Shown piece after piece: positions 33,977 to 42,351 of a stretch of 64,000 bases of DNA. Source of the stretch: an uncultured Caproiciproducens sp. GTDB lineage: Bacteria; Bacillota; Clostridia; Oscillospirales; Acutalibacteraceae. The stretch's first letter is position 1, and each line of letters starts with the position of its first letter. Under the pieces are notes generated by a model. It was not told where the DNA came from, ran no database searches, and worked only from the letters and a program-made list of their open reading frames with translations. The position numbers and the translations under genes are program-made. Where the stretch lies: NCBI RefSeq assembly GCF_963664915.1, contig NZ_OY761810.1:2742661-2806660 (forward strand), given 5' to 3'.

Positions 33977-35341
33977 ATGGGAACTGTTAATGAAAAACTG
34001 GAGTCCTACGGCCTCAAAAAAGTATTGAGCTATTTAGACAACAATCCGGAGGAAAATGTACCAAAAGTTTTAAACTGGGTACGCAGATTTGACAAAGAAG
34101 ATTATTATCACACAGCTTACAGTCTAATTGAGGACGCGCTGAAGGATCCGAACAACAATTGGTATAAATTAATTATGAGCCTTTATGATGACATTGATTC
34201 CGGTGTCAGAAAAAAAATGTTTGAAAATTTTCTTATCAATTCCTCCATTGTAGGCTGCCAGAGGAAAAACAGGAATGAAGAAAAATACGACTGCAACATT
34301 CCATGGGCAATTTTGATGGATCCGACCTCCGCGTGCAACCTGCACTGCATAGGCTGTTGGGCGGCAGATTATGGCAACAGAATGAACATGAGCTTTGAAA
34401 CGCTCGACAGCATTATTGAACAGGGCAAAAAGCTTGGCACCTATATGTACATATACTCCGGCGGCGAGCCGCTTGTCCGCAAAGACGATATTATAAAGCT
34501 CTGCGAAAAGCACGATGACTGCGAATTTCTCGCATTTACCAACGGTACGCTGATTGATGATAAATTTGCTGACGAAATGCTGAGGGTAAAGAATTTCGTT
34601 CCCGCCATCAGTGTGGAGGGCTTTGAAGAAGCCACCGATTTCCGCCGCGGAGCAGGTACATATCAGGCGGTTTTAAAAGCGATGGAAATTTTGAAGAATA
34701 AAAAACTTCCGTTTGGTATCTCCTGCTGCTACACCAGCAAAAACACCGAAGTCATCGGCAGTGAGGAATATTTTGACGATATGATTGCAAAAGGCGCAAA
34801 GTTCGCGTGGTTCTTTACCTATATGCCGGTCGGTGTCGACGCCGTTCCGGAACTGATGGCTTCCGCACAGCAGCGGGAATTCATGTACCACCAAGTCAGA
34901 AAATTCAGAGAAACAAAGCCGTTATTCACCATGGACTTTTGGAACGACGGCGAATATGTTCAGGGATGTATCGCCGGCGGCCGCTGCTACCTGCACGTCA
35001 ACGCAAACGGCGATATCGAACCGTGCGCGTTCATTCACTACGCCGACTCCAATATTAAGGACAAAACGCTTTTGGAGGCGTATCAATCACCGCTGTTTAT
35101 GCAGTACCGCAAAAATCAGCCATTTAATGAAAACCATTTGCAGCCCTGCCCCCTGCTGGACAATCCGGGCAGGCTGACAAACATGGTAAAGGAATCCGGC
35201 GCACAGTCCACGGATATGACGCACCCGGAAGATGTTGAGGAGCTGAGCGGAAAATGTTTGGACGCGGCGGAAAAATGGGCCCCGGTCGCAGAAAAGCTAT
35301 GGGATATCTCACATCCCGATGAAAAAGCAGATGTCAGCTAA
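33977..35341 (+). CDS. radical SAM protein with SPASM-like C-terminus, function unknown
   Basis: A 454-residue protein. After a helical N-terminal extension of about 110 residues comes the 4Fe-4S/SAM motif C120-x3-C124-x2-C127 (CNLHCIGC) and the SAM-binding YSGGEPLV near 157-164. The C-terminal region is Cys-rich (GCIAGGRCYLHV, EPCAF, QPCPL), as in SPASM/twitch domains that hold auxiliary clusters. It resembles COG0535-type enzymes, but the substrate is unknown. No peptide precursor or partner enzyme is adjacent. The start at 33977 follows AAGGGAG; GTG at 33974 is also possible. Confidence 0.85.
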   Translation: MGTVNEKLESYGLKKVLSYLDNNPEENVPKVLNWVRRFDKEDYYHTAYSLIEDALKDPNNNWYKLIMSLYDDIDSGVRKKMFENFLINSSIVGCQRKNRNEEKYDCNIPWAILMDPTSACNLHCIGCWAADYGNRMNMSFETLDSIIEQGKKLGTYMYIYSGGEPLVRKDDIIKLCEKHDDCEFLAFTNGTLIDDKFADEMLRVKNFVPAISVEGFEEATDFRRGAGTYQAVLKAMEILKNKKLPFGISCCYTSKNTEVIGSEEYFDDMIAKGAKFAWFFTYMPVGVDAVPELMASAQQREFMYHQVRKFRETKPLFTMDFWNDGEYVQGCIAGGRCYLHVNANGDIEPCAFIHYADSNIKDKTLLEAYQSPLFMQYRKNQPFNENHLQPCPLLDNPGRLTNMVKESGAQSTDMTHPEDVEELSGKCLDAAEKWAPVAEKLWDISHPDEKADVS

Positions 35342-35353
35342 TAACCGATGCTG

Positions 35354-35396
35354 AAAAGGCTCTCGTTTTGGTCTTCCAAAACAAGAGCCTTTTCTT
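35354..35396 (+). terminator. terminator of the radical SAM gene
   Basis: A long stem (35354-35371 with 35376-35393, one mismatch) and 4-nt loop, then TCTTAAT. The AAAA/TTTT stem ends make it bidirectional, so it can also serve the convergent GT4 gene. Confidence 0.85.
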
Positions 35397-35402
35397 AATA
35401 TT

Positions 35403-36593
35403 TTATGATCCGCAGATCAAGGCGTACAGTTTGTTGATTTCATCTTCATTGGTATAATCGCACTGTGCCAGAGCGAACGAAAACGAGGCGCGCTTCTCCG
35501 CATGGAGCAGCAAATCCTCCAGCCCAGCCGCAACTCCCTCGCTGTCCATCGGAACAATCAGACCGTTTTTACCGGAATCAATCTGATCGGAGGCGGTAGA
35601 AAAATCGGTCAACAGAATGGGACGGCACATGACCATTGCCTCATCGACGGCGATGGACTTCCCCTCGAACCGGGACGGCTGTAAATAAATATCGCATGCC
35701 TTTAAATAAGGATAAGGATTGGAGCGCTCGCCCATAAACCGGACGTAATCGCCGATATCGAGTTCTTGAATCATCGTATCGAGATTCTCTTTTTCCGGCC
35801 CGATTCCAATAATATACCACTTGAAACGAATTCCTTTTTTCTTTAAGGCGGCGATTGCCGGCATTGCGATGTCCAGCCCCTTTTGGTGTGAGAGACGCGC
35901 AATGGACAGCACACGCATTCCGCTGAAATCATCTTCGAAATCAGCCTGCTCATTAGCCATTTCACGCATAAAAGTGGAGGAAATAATATTGTAAACCACA
36001 TGAAATTTCTCCGAATATTCCGGAAAAGTATTGTCAAGCGCAGATTTGCAGGACTCGGAAACCGTGCAGAGTGCGTTCAGCTTTCCGATAAAATCATGGT
36101 CGAACTCTTTGTTCAGGCCCATCGCCGTATAATCGCCGTGAATAAATCCGATTTTATTCCTGCTCTTCACCTTTGTTACAGCGTAATAAATCGGCTGTCC
36201 TTCCATAAAGGCAATCACCGTGTCGTATTCTTTTCGGGAGGGCTTAATAAAGCGCCGTTCCACATTCCACATGCGCACCAGACGCTCGCCCATCGTGCCC
36301 CGCAGCCCCGCAAAGCTGACCAGCAGCCGGCAAAGCGCGATGCGTGGATGTCCTTTTTTAATTAAAGCAAAAAAGGCCTGCCTGATATTCAGCTTATACT
36401 CAGCAGGAAACAACGGCGGCAGCAGGTTTGCCTTTGGAGAAATGCGGTTTAAAAACATGCCGTCGTTTGCAAAAAGCTGTAAGTCCACATCATAATTCTG
36501 GTAATCAAACAGCGACAGCACAGTGACAAGGCTTTTTTCAATGCCGCCGCTGTGCAGACTGTAATTTATGAAAAGCACACGTTTTTTTGCCAT
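35403..36593 (-). CDS. glycosyltransferase family 4 protein
   Basis: A 396-residue GT-B enzyme. The N-terminus has the acceptor-side loop YSLHSGGIEKSLV (residues 11-23), and the C-terminal donor domain shows SIARLSHQKGLDIAM near 230-244 and PSRFEGKSIAVDEAM near 307-321, with the E-x7-E signature. It resembles polysaccharide and teichoic-acid-type transferases. It overlaps the GT2 gene by one base (TAATG), so both are likely made together for a surface glycan or glycolipid. Confidence 0.88.
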   Translation of the reverse strand: MAKKRVLFINYSLHSGGIEKSLVTVLSLFDYQNYDVDLQLFANDGMFLNRISPKANLLPPLFPAEYKLNIRQAFFALIKKGHPRIALCRLLVSFAGLRGTMGERLVRMWNVERRFIKPSRKEYDTVIAFMEGQPIYYAVTKVKSRNKIGFIHGDYTAMGLNKEFDHDFIGKLNALCTVSESCKSALDNTFPEYSEKFHVVYNIISSTFMREMANEQADFEDDFSGMRVLSIARLSHQKGLDIAMPAIAALKKKGIRFKWYIIGIGPEKENLDTMIQELDIGDYVRFMGERSNPYPYLKACDIYLQPSRFEGKSIAVDEAMVMCRPILLTDFSTASDQIDSGKNGLIVPMDSEGVAAGLEDLLLHAEKRASFSFALAQCDYTNEDEINKLYALICGS

Positions 36594-37657
36594 TATTTTT
36601 TCCTCGCGTTTTTAAAAAGCATATTGGAATAAAGGCTGTAGAACAAATACACCATCGGCGTATTTTTTGATCGGATGATACGCAGAATTATTTTATCCGC
36701 CCTGGTACCGTTTTTCAGGTAATCGGAATGTGCCGCCAGCCTGAGCGCCGGATTGCGAAGAATTCCACGCACCTCTTTGTACCGCGTTCCAAAGTCAGCC
36801 GCATGATACGGGCTGAAACAATTGACAAGCGAAGAATGAGCCGCGCTGCGCAAAAGCCAGGCCAAATGACGTTCTCCGTACTGGTCATAGAGGTTGTGTT
36901 TTTGTAAAAAATCACGCACAATAGCAAAGCAGGCGGTCATCATCTCCATTTTGCGGGGACGATACCGGATGCTTAATGATTCGGGATTATAACGGTAATG
37001 ATAATAGGACCCGCCTAAAAACAGCACTTTGTCCGTGAGGCAATGCGCCATGATGGAAACAGGCAAATCTTCCAGCATAATTTCCTGCTCGTTAAAAAAG
37101 GAAAGACGATTCTGAACAAACCATTCGCGGCGGAACATTCTGCGCCACGCACAGCCGATCATTTCGACCTGACGCCATGGGCTGTCCGTCGAATCCGGCC
37201 CAATCAGTTCCGCAAGCAAAGTCTCCCGCGTCTCCCTGTCAAAAGCCGGGAAGCTGACGGGCAACCTGCACACGCGATGCTCATCGTCGAGCATATTTTC
37301 GCGTACAAAATTGTAAACGGTCATATCCGCAGCGCACTTTTCGGCGGACAAATATAAATTCTGAAGCATATCGGGGTCAATCCAGTCATCGGAATCCACA
37401 AAAACCAAATATTTTCCGGTCGCACGGGCAACACCGTAATTGCGGGTATCCCCCAGGCCGCCATGAGGCTTGTCCCATACTGTGACACGCGAATCCGTTT
37501 GATATGTTTGGGCGAGCGTGAGCGAATGATCGGTAGATGCATCATTTATCAAAAAAATCTCTATATCCGTCAGCGTCTGCGCCAAAATACTTTCAACACA
37601 CTGCGCTAAATACTTTCCCACGTTATATACGGGTACAATAACACTAACTTTTGGCAA
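36593..37657 (-). CDS. glycosyltransferase family 2 protein
   Basis: A 354-residue GT-A enzyme. It opens with VSVIVPVYNVGKYLAQCVES (residues 4-23), with the nucleotide-sugar DDAS-like segment (NDAS) near 38-41 and the metal-binding DSDDWID near 93-99. This family adds sugars to extracellular polysaccharide or teichoic-acid chains. The TTG start at 37657 follows GGAGGTCTGA. There is no membrane helix beyond weak hydrophobic stretches. It is the first gene of the two-gene minus-strand GT operon. Confidence 0.9.
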   Translation of the reverse strand: MPKVSVIVPVYNVGKYLAQCVESILAQTLTDIEIFLINDASTDHSLTLAQTYQTDSRVTVWDKPHGGLGDTRNYGVARATGKYLVFVDSDDWIDPDMLQNLYLSAEKCAADMTVYNFVRENMLDDEHRVCRLPVSFPAFDRETRETLLAELIGPDSTDSPWRQVEMIGCAWRRMFRREWFVQNRLSFFNEQEIMLEDLPVSIMAHCLTDKVLFLGGSYYHYRYNPESLSIRYRPRKMEMMTACFAIVRDFLQKHNLYDQYGERHLAWLLRSAAHSSLVNCFSPYHAADFGTRYKEVRGILRNPALRLAAHSDYLKNGTRADKIILRIIRSKNTPMVYLFYSLYSNMLFKNARKK

Positions 37658-37802
37658 AATCAGACCTCCTTATTTTCTCCTGCGGCAAGCAAACAATATC
37701 ATTTGACTGTGCCGGGCATTCTTTGGAAACGCCTGCACCGAACCAGTTAAAAGCAGGACAGCCGACAGCATAGTATCCATTCACATATAAAAATACTTTA
37801 TG

Positions 37803-37831
37803 ATAATACCATTTTCTGTTAACCAATACAA
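37803..37831 (-). promoter_or_regulatory. promoter of the GT2-GT4 operon
   Basis: On the minus strand: TTGTAT, 17 nt, TATTAT. It is divergent from the promoter at 37852-37880 and leaves a leader of about 140 nt before GT2. Confidence 0.6.
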
Positions 37832-37851
37832 GATTATTTTGTAATACTGTG

Positions 37852-37880
37852 TTGAAATGCAGCATTTTGTATGCTATTCT
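37852..37880 (+). promoter_or_regulatory. promoter of the plus-strand GT4 gene
   Basis: TTGAAA, 17 nt, TATTCT, 34 nt before the start codon. Confidence 0.6.
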
Positions 37881-37914
37881 TTATTATATTAATCGATCAG
37901 GAGGCTGTTTTCCC

Positions 37915-39168
37915 ATGAAGGACTGCCTAGTGTTTTTAACAAAAACATTCCCTTTCGACAAAGGTGAAGAATTTATAGAGAATGAAATTCCCCAGCTTGC
38001 AAAAGCATTTGATCAGGTAATTATTATCGCTACAAGCACCGCAGACCATCCGGTACAGACCAGAAGCGTACCCGAAAATGTGCACGTCCACAATATTTGC
38101 GCTTCCAAAATCAAGCGCAGTCTTGCGGGTGCGGTGACAAGACAGTTTCCCTTTAAGGATTACAAGGGATATTCTGGGAAAGACGAACGGCTGGCCGTGA
38201 AGAGTTCGCTGAAAAAGAAACTGTATTTAAGCTATTTTATTGCTAAATCAGAAACTGTATACGATGAAGCCGTAAAAATCCTTTCTCAGTATTCTCTTCA
38301 GCAATACGACGGGGTGACGTTTTACAGCTACTGGTTTTATGACGTTGCCATGGCGGCGGCAAGACTTAAAAGATACTTTCAGGCAAGCGTAAAGCGTGCC
38401 GTCTGCCGTGCGCACGGCTATGATCTTTATGCTTACAGAAATTCAATGAACTATCTGCCTTTGCGGCATTACCTTCTCAAAAATATTGATATGGTATATC
38501 CCTGTTCCCAAAACGGAAGAGATTACCTAATCAATTTGTATCCCGACTACCAAAATAAAATTCAGACCGCATACTTAGGGACTCGGAACTACGGGCCGGC
38601 AAAATCAAACAACGCCGATTTTTTCCACATTGCTAGCTGCTGTCACATTGTCCCGCTAAAACGTGTGGATCTTCTCGCAAAATCTCTGAACAAACTGAGC
38701 GGAAGCGGGCTTCGGTTGAAATGGACCCATTTCGGCGGCGGTGCCGGATTGGAAGAACTGAAAAATTACGCAGCGGAAAATCTGCAGTTTATGGAATGTG
38801 ATTTTAAGGGAGAAGTTAAGAACGCCGACCTGATGGAATATTACAAAAATAATTCTATCGATGTTTTTATCAATACCAGCAGTACGGAAGGAATCCCGGT
38901 CAGTATTATGGAAGCCGCATCATTCGGAATTCCCGCAATCGCAACTGACGTGGGCGGAACCGGCGAAATCGTACGGGACGGCGAAACAGGTTTTTTGATT
39001 GAGGCGGACTTTTCTACGGACAAGCTTGCTGAAGTCATTCGGTCCGTCATTGAAATGCCGGGGGAAGAAAAGCAGAAGCTGAGAGAAAACTGCCGTTCGG
39101 TTTATCTGAACAACTTTTGCGCTGACGACAATTTTGCTAAATTCGCACAGCAAATCAAACCATTTTAA
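37915..39168 (+). CDS. glycosyltransferase family 4 protein
   Basis: A 417-residue GT-B enzyme. The C-terminal domain has FHIASCCHIVPLKRVDLLAK near 240-259 and the donor site NTSSTEGIPVSIMEAASFG near 320-338, matching the E-x7-E GT4 signature. FLTKTFPFDKGEEF near residues 6-19 is a recognisable N-terminal start of this subgroup. ATG at 37915 follows CAGGAGG; an upstream ATG at 37849 overlaps the promoter. Probably part of the same surface-glycan function as the divergent pair. Confidence 0.88.
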   Translation: MKDCLVFLTKTFPFDKGEEFIENEIPQLAKAFDQVIIIATSTADHPVQTRSVPENVHVHNICASKIKRSLAGAVTRQFPFKDYKGYSGKDERLAVKSSLKKKLYLSYFIAKSETVYDEAVKILSQYSLQQYDGVTFYSYWFYDVAMAAARLKRYFQASVKRAVCRAHGYDLYAYRNSMNYLPLRHYLLKNIDMVYPCSQNGRDYLINLYPDYQNKIQTAYLGTRNYGPAKSNNADFFHIASCCHIVPLKRVDLLAKSLNKLSGSGLRLKWTHFGGGAGLEELKNYAAENLQFMECDFKGEVKNADLMEYYKNNSIDVFINTSSTEGIPVSIMEAASFGIPAIATDVGGTGEIVRDGETGFLIEADFSTDKLAEVIRSVIEMPGEEKQKLRENCRSVYLNNFCADDNFAKFAQQIKPF

Positions 39169-39181
39169 AATACAGATATTT

Positions 39182-39213
39182 ACCGCCCCGGCTAAAAATC
39201 AGCCGGGGCGGTT
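39182..39213 (+). terminator. GC-rich hairpin after the GT4 gene
   Basis: A perfect 12-bp stem (39182-39193 with 39201-39212). It is followed only by TCTATAC, so the U-run is weak. Confidence 0.55.
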
Positions 39214-39282
39214 CTATACTCCGTTTCAAACCGAAAATGAATAAGCAGCCGAAGGAAGAACATACTATCTGCGGTGATAAAA

Positions 39283-39960
39283 ATGACAATTTCGTTTATA
39301 AGGACCCTACTGCTCTACATAGTGATTATAGGAGCGGTAAGGCTGATGGGCAAACGACAAATCAGTGAACTTCAAACCAGCGAGCTTGTTGTGACCCTGC
39401 TGATCTCCGATATCGCAGCAATTCCAATGCAGGACACCGGTCAGCCTCTGGTAAGCGGAGTCATTCCCATCGCGGTGCTCGTGATGTGCGAAATCGTAAT
39501 TTCAGCACTGATGCTGAAAAGCACAAAATTTCGGAAGATGATCTGCGGCAGGCCGATTATCGTCATCAACGACGGGAAGGTTGACCAGAAAGAGATGCGC
39601 CGGCTGCGGATGAGTACGGAGGATCTTACGGAACAGCTTCGGCAAAAAAATGTTTTTAGCTTTGAGGATGTTGCATACGCAATTATTGAGACAAACGGAA
39701 AAATGAGCGTGATTAAAAAGCCTGACAAAGAGCAGCCGACCGCCGGAATGCTGGGCGTGGCGCTGCCGGACACCGGGATTGAAACTGTCGTCATCAGTGA
39801 CGGGGTTATCTCAGATTTCTCGCTGCAGCTATGCAATAAAAGCCAGGATTGGCTTGAAGGCGTTTTGAGGGGTAAAAATATCAGTGCCGATCAAATTTTC
39901 ATCATGACGGCAAACCGAAAGGGAGATTTTACGATTATAAAGAAGGATGAGAATAAATGA
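39283..39960 (+). CDS. DUF421/YetF-domain membrane protein
   Basis: A 225-residue protein with three N-terminal helices (about residues 4-20, 31-47, 56-76). A soluble YetF-type domain follows, with RPIIVINDGKVDQKEMRRLR near 89-108 and the DVAYAIIETNGKMSVIKKP near 127-145. In Bacillus such proteins are sporulation- or membrane-associated, without a firm molecular role. It overlaps the DUF4363 gene by 4 nt, a pairing seen in many Clostridia. An in-frame GTG at 39274 is an alternative start. Confidence 0.88.
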   Translation: MTISFIRTLLLYIVIIGAVRLMGKRQISELQTSELVVTLLISDIAAIPMQDTGQPLVSGVIPIAVLVMCEIVISALMLKSTKFRKMICGRPIIVINDGKVDQKEMRRLRMSTEDLTEQLRQKNVFSFEDVAYAIIETNGKMSVIKKPDKEQPTAGMLGVALPDTGIETVVISDGVISDFSLQLCNKSQDWLEGVLRGKNISADQIFIMTANRKGDFTIIKKDENK

Positions 39961-40337
39961 AGCGTGTATGGGCTTCCGCGATCATACTGGTTCTGCTCAT
40001 AGCGGTGTGCATTTTCGGAACCGTTACAACCAAAAAAATCACTGAACAAATGACCCAAACCATTACAAGCGCCAGGGACGCCGCTGCGTCGGGTGACATG
40101 GACACCGCCCTGAAGCTAAGCGAGAAAGCTGCAACCGACTGGCACAATTATCATGAGCTTCTCTGCACCTTTATGCCGCATGCGCAGCTGGAATCAATTG
40201 ACCAAACGCTTTCAGGGCTGCCCATGCTCTGCTATTTTGACGGAACCGACCAATTCGGGGCGGACTGTGACCGGAGCATTACTCAGATCCAGTATTTAAA
40301 TGAGTCCCAATTACCCAATATCGCAAACATCCTATAA
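39957..40337 (+). CDS. DUF4363 family protein
   Basis: A 126-residue protein with an N-terminal membrane anchor (residues 6-23) and a helical outer domain (EQMTQTITSARDAAASGD, then WHNYHELLCTFMPH) as in DUF4363. Its function is not known. It is coupled by ATGA to the YetF gene, so the two products may act in one membrane complex. Confidence 0.85.
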   Translation: MKRVWASAIILVLLIAVCIFGTVTTKKITEQMTQTITSARDAAASGDMDTALKLSEKAATDWHNYHELLCTFMPHAQLESIDQTLSGLPMLCYFDGTDQFGADCDRSITQIQYLNESQLPNIANIL

Positions 40338-40340
40338 AAT

Positions 40341-40373
40341 ATGGCGGCAGGAAAATTCCTGCCGCCATACTTT
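40341..40373. terminator. bidirectional terminator between DUF4363 and nrdR
   Basis: A perfect 13-bp stem (40341-40353 with 40356-40368) followed by ACTTTATT. Confidence 0.85.
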
Positions 40374-40379
40374 ATTCTG

Positions 40380-40838
40380 TCAGGATTTATTTTTTATCAT
40401 CCTGTTTAATTCATCCATAAATGTGTTGATATCCTTAAACTGCCGGTAAACAGAGGCAAAACGAACATAGGCTACCTCATCGACATCCTTTAGCTTTTCC
40501 ATGGCGTACTTGCCGATTAAGCTGGAAGGGACCTCACGGTCAAGTGAGTTTTGGAGCATGTTTTCGATTTCATCGACAATCCGCTCCAAGGTATCAATGG
40601 ACACAGGCCGTTTTTCACAAGCGCGCAAAAGGCCGTTCAGCAGCTTGTTGCGGTCAAAGGTTTCACGCGATTTGTCTTTTTTAATCACAACAATGGGCAC
40701 CGTTTCAATTACCTCGTAGGTTGTGAAGCGTTTGGCGCATTTTAAACATTCCCTGCGCCGCCGAATCCGCTCGCCTTCATCGGTCGGGCGCGAGTCGATG
40801 ACTTTTGACTCTTCATGGCCGCAATATGGGCACCGCAT
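40380..40838 (-). CDS. nrdR: transcriptional repressor NrdR
   Basis: A 152-residue regulator of ribonucleotide reductase genes. The N-terminal zinc ribbon has Cys3, Cys6, Cys31 and Cys34, and the ATP-cone domain ([19 protein letters not shown], from about 51) follows; length and layout are standard. NrdR with dATP/ATP bound represses nrd operons. ATG at 40838 follows AGGTGATC. No nrd gene or NrdR box is in the window. Confidence 0.97.
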   Translation of the reverse strand: MRCPYCGHEESKVIDSRPTDEGERIRRRRECLKCAKRFTTYEVIETVPIVVIKKDKSRETFDRNKLLNGLLRACEKRPVSIDTLERIVDEIENMLQNSLDREVPSSLIGKYAMEKLKDVDEVAYVRFASVYRQFKDINTFMDELNRMIKNKS

Positions 40839-40869
40839 CGTAAGATCACCTCTATAAATAATTTGTATA

Positions 40870-40899
40870 ATTATAACATATTTTGTCAATCATTATCAA
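40870..40899 (-). promoter_or_regulatory. nrdR promoter
   Basis: On the minus strand: TTGATA, 18 nt, TATAAT, about 30 nt before the start codon. Confidence 0.6.
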
Positions 40900-40916
40900 G
40901 TATTTATCAAATAATA

Positions 40917-41702
40917 TTAATGAATCAGACAATCCACAACATTCTTCGCGCAAAGCAATTCTTCCAATTCCCCAAAATTGCGCCGATAGACCTCAATAAT
41001 CAAATCGCCGTCATAGCCGAATTTCTGTATCTGCTGCCGAAACGCATCAAAGTCCATGGTACCGCGGCCGGGCAAAAGACAGTCTTCACCGGGTTTGTTG
41101 TCGTTAATATGAACATGCACCAGCTTTTCACCCATTGCCTCACACATTTTGAATGGGTCTTCCCCCGCGCGCACCGCCTGTTTGACATCAAGCACAAAAG
41201 CACAGTTATCGCCCAGATATTTCCGCATTCTCAGGATGAACGCGGGCTCATCGCTGCGAAACAAATTAACATTTTCCTGCGCCACTGTAATACCAAACGT
41301 TTTTCCTAGCGCGTACAGCTGTGCATAATGCTCAAAATACTCATCTTCGCTGATTCTGCTGCGTTTGTCGTGCCGCTGCCCGTGAAGCACCAGTATCCGG
41401 GCACCTAAAAGATTTGCCGCGTGAAAATACAGTTTGTAGAACTCAAGTCCGTCGTCAGAACGGCGCTTATAATCTGAAAAAAGAAGAAAACTTTCAAAGC
41501 CGGAGGTAAACGGATGAACAGACTTGATTACGCTGCCGCTGTCATCCGCCATTTTTCTTAATTCTTTGATATATTCCGGTTTTAATTCACTGATTGTATT
41601 AATAAACACCTCAAAAAGGTGGAAGTCAAGCGATATTAAAGCTGGAAGAGCCTGCTCCAGCTCCATTGGATAAAGGCAGGCTGTTGATATACCGGAACGC
41701 AT
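40917..41702 (-). CDS. xylose-isomerase-like TIM-barrel protein
   Basis: A 261-residue protein of the AP-endonuclease-2/sugar phosphate isomerase-epimerase superfamily. VLHGQRHDKRS near 102-112, VAQENVNLF near 137-145, FVLDVKQAVRAG near 165-176, VHVHINDN near 191-198 and IIEVYRR near 235-241 supply the usual metal-binding His/Glu/Asp set. The reaction is unknown; sugar epimerase and endonuclease IV-like roles are both possible. It has its own promoter. Confidence 0.8.
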   Translation of the reverse strand: MRSGISTACLYPMELEQALPALISLDFHLFEVFINTISELKPEYIKELRKMADDSGSVIKSVHPFTSGFESFLLFSDYKRRSDDGLEFYKLYFHAANLLGARILVLHGQRHDKRSRISEDEYFEHYAQLYALGKTFGITVAQENVNLFRSDEPAFILRMRKYLGDNCAFVLDVKQAVRAGEDPFKMCEAMGEKLVHVHINDNKPGEDCLLPGRGTMDFDAFRQQIQKFGYDGDLIIEVYRRNFGELEELLCAKNVVDCLIH

Positions 41703-41721
41703 AGTATCACCCCTTTTTTAA

Positions 41722-41750
41722 ATTATATCCCGCAGAATGGAAAATGTCCA
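41722..41750 (-). promoter_or_regulatory. promoter of the TIM-barrel gene
   Basis: On the minus strand: TGGACA, 17 nt, TATAAT. Confidence 0.7.
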
Positions 41751-41831
41751 GATTAATCAAAGTTTAACTGGATATTCTATTATTGCCAAGGTGTAAAACA
41801 ATCTTGTAAAAAGAAACAGGAGAACATGACA

Positions 41832-42263
41832 ATGAAAAATGAGAATGCATCTCTTCTTGAAGAAATTTATAAAACAACAAAAATGGGACTTGAGGCAACA
41901 CAGCTGATAATTCCCAAGGTTCACAATCCGCAGCTGCGCCAAAAAATCAAAAGTCAAGAATCGGATTATCAAGGCATCGCCGCAAAAGCAAAACAAATGC
42001 TCAGAAGCGACGGAAGAATGCCAAAACCGGAAAAAGCGATGCAGAAAGCGATTTTGCGGAGTTCCATACAGATAAACACCATGCTGAACCAGACACCCTC
42101 GAATATTGCCAAACTGATGATTAACGGAACCACAATGGGAATTGTGGAAGTTACAAAAAACCTTAACCGGCTTGACGGCGCCGACATCGAAGTGAAGAAA
42201 TTAGCCGAAGAATATATCATCAACGAGCAGAAAAATATCGATGAATTAAAGAAGCATCTATGA
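41832..42263 (+). CDS. hypothetical helical-bundle protein, 143 residues
   Basis: A hydrophilic, predicted all-helical protein with no membrane or signal segment. It may be a four-helix bundle, with segments around ASLLEEIYKTTKMGLEATQ, QLRQKIKSQESDYQGIAAKA, MQKAILRSSIQINTM and DIEVKKLAEEYIINEQKN. A Met/Lys-rich middle is present. The overall feel is of a ferritin-like or spore/stress protein, but no family can be named. The start at 41832 is chosen because AGGAGA lies 8 nt upstream; ATG at 41826 is too close. Confidence 0.65.
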   Translation: MKNENASLLEEIYKTTKMGLEATQLIIPKVHNPQLRQKIKSQESDYQGIAAKAKQMLRSDGRMPKPEKAMQKAILRSSIQINTMLNQTPSNIAKLMINGTTMGIVEVTKNLNRLDGADIEVKKLAEEYIINEQKNIDELKKHL

Positions 42264-42268
42264 TATGC

Positions 42269-42297
42269 TTGATTTAATTACGCTATTTCATTATAAT
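42269..42297 (+). promoter_or_regulatory. promoter of the ABC-F gene
   Basis: TTGATT, 17 nt, TATAAT. The leader includes a short GGAGCG/CGCTCC hairpin (42301-42321), without a clear terminator run. Confidence 0.65.
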
Positions 42298-42351
42298 ATG
42301 GGAGCGGGGCCTTTACGCTCCGCACTTTACATATAAGGGGTTATAACTGAC

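Noticed and set aside
42298..42351. Drug-responsive attenuator in the ABC-F leader
   Set aside because: The leader is about 50 nt with only one 6-bp hairpin, no T-run and no leader peptide, too little for an attenuator.
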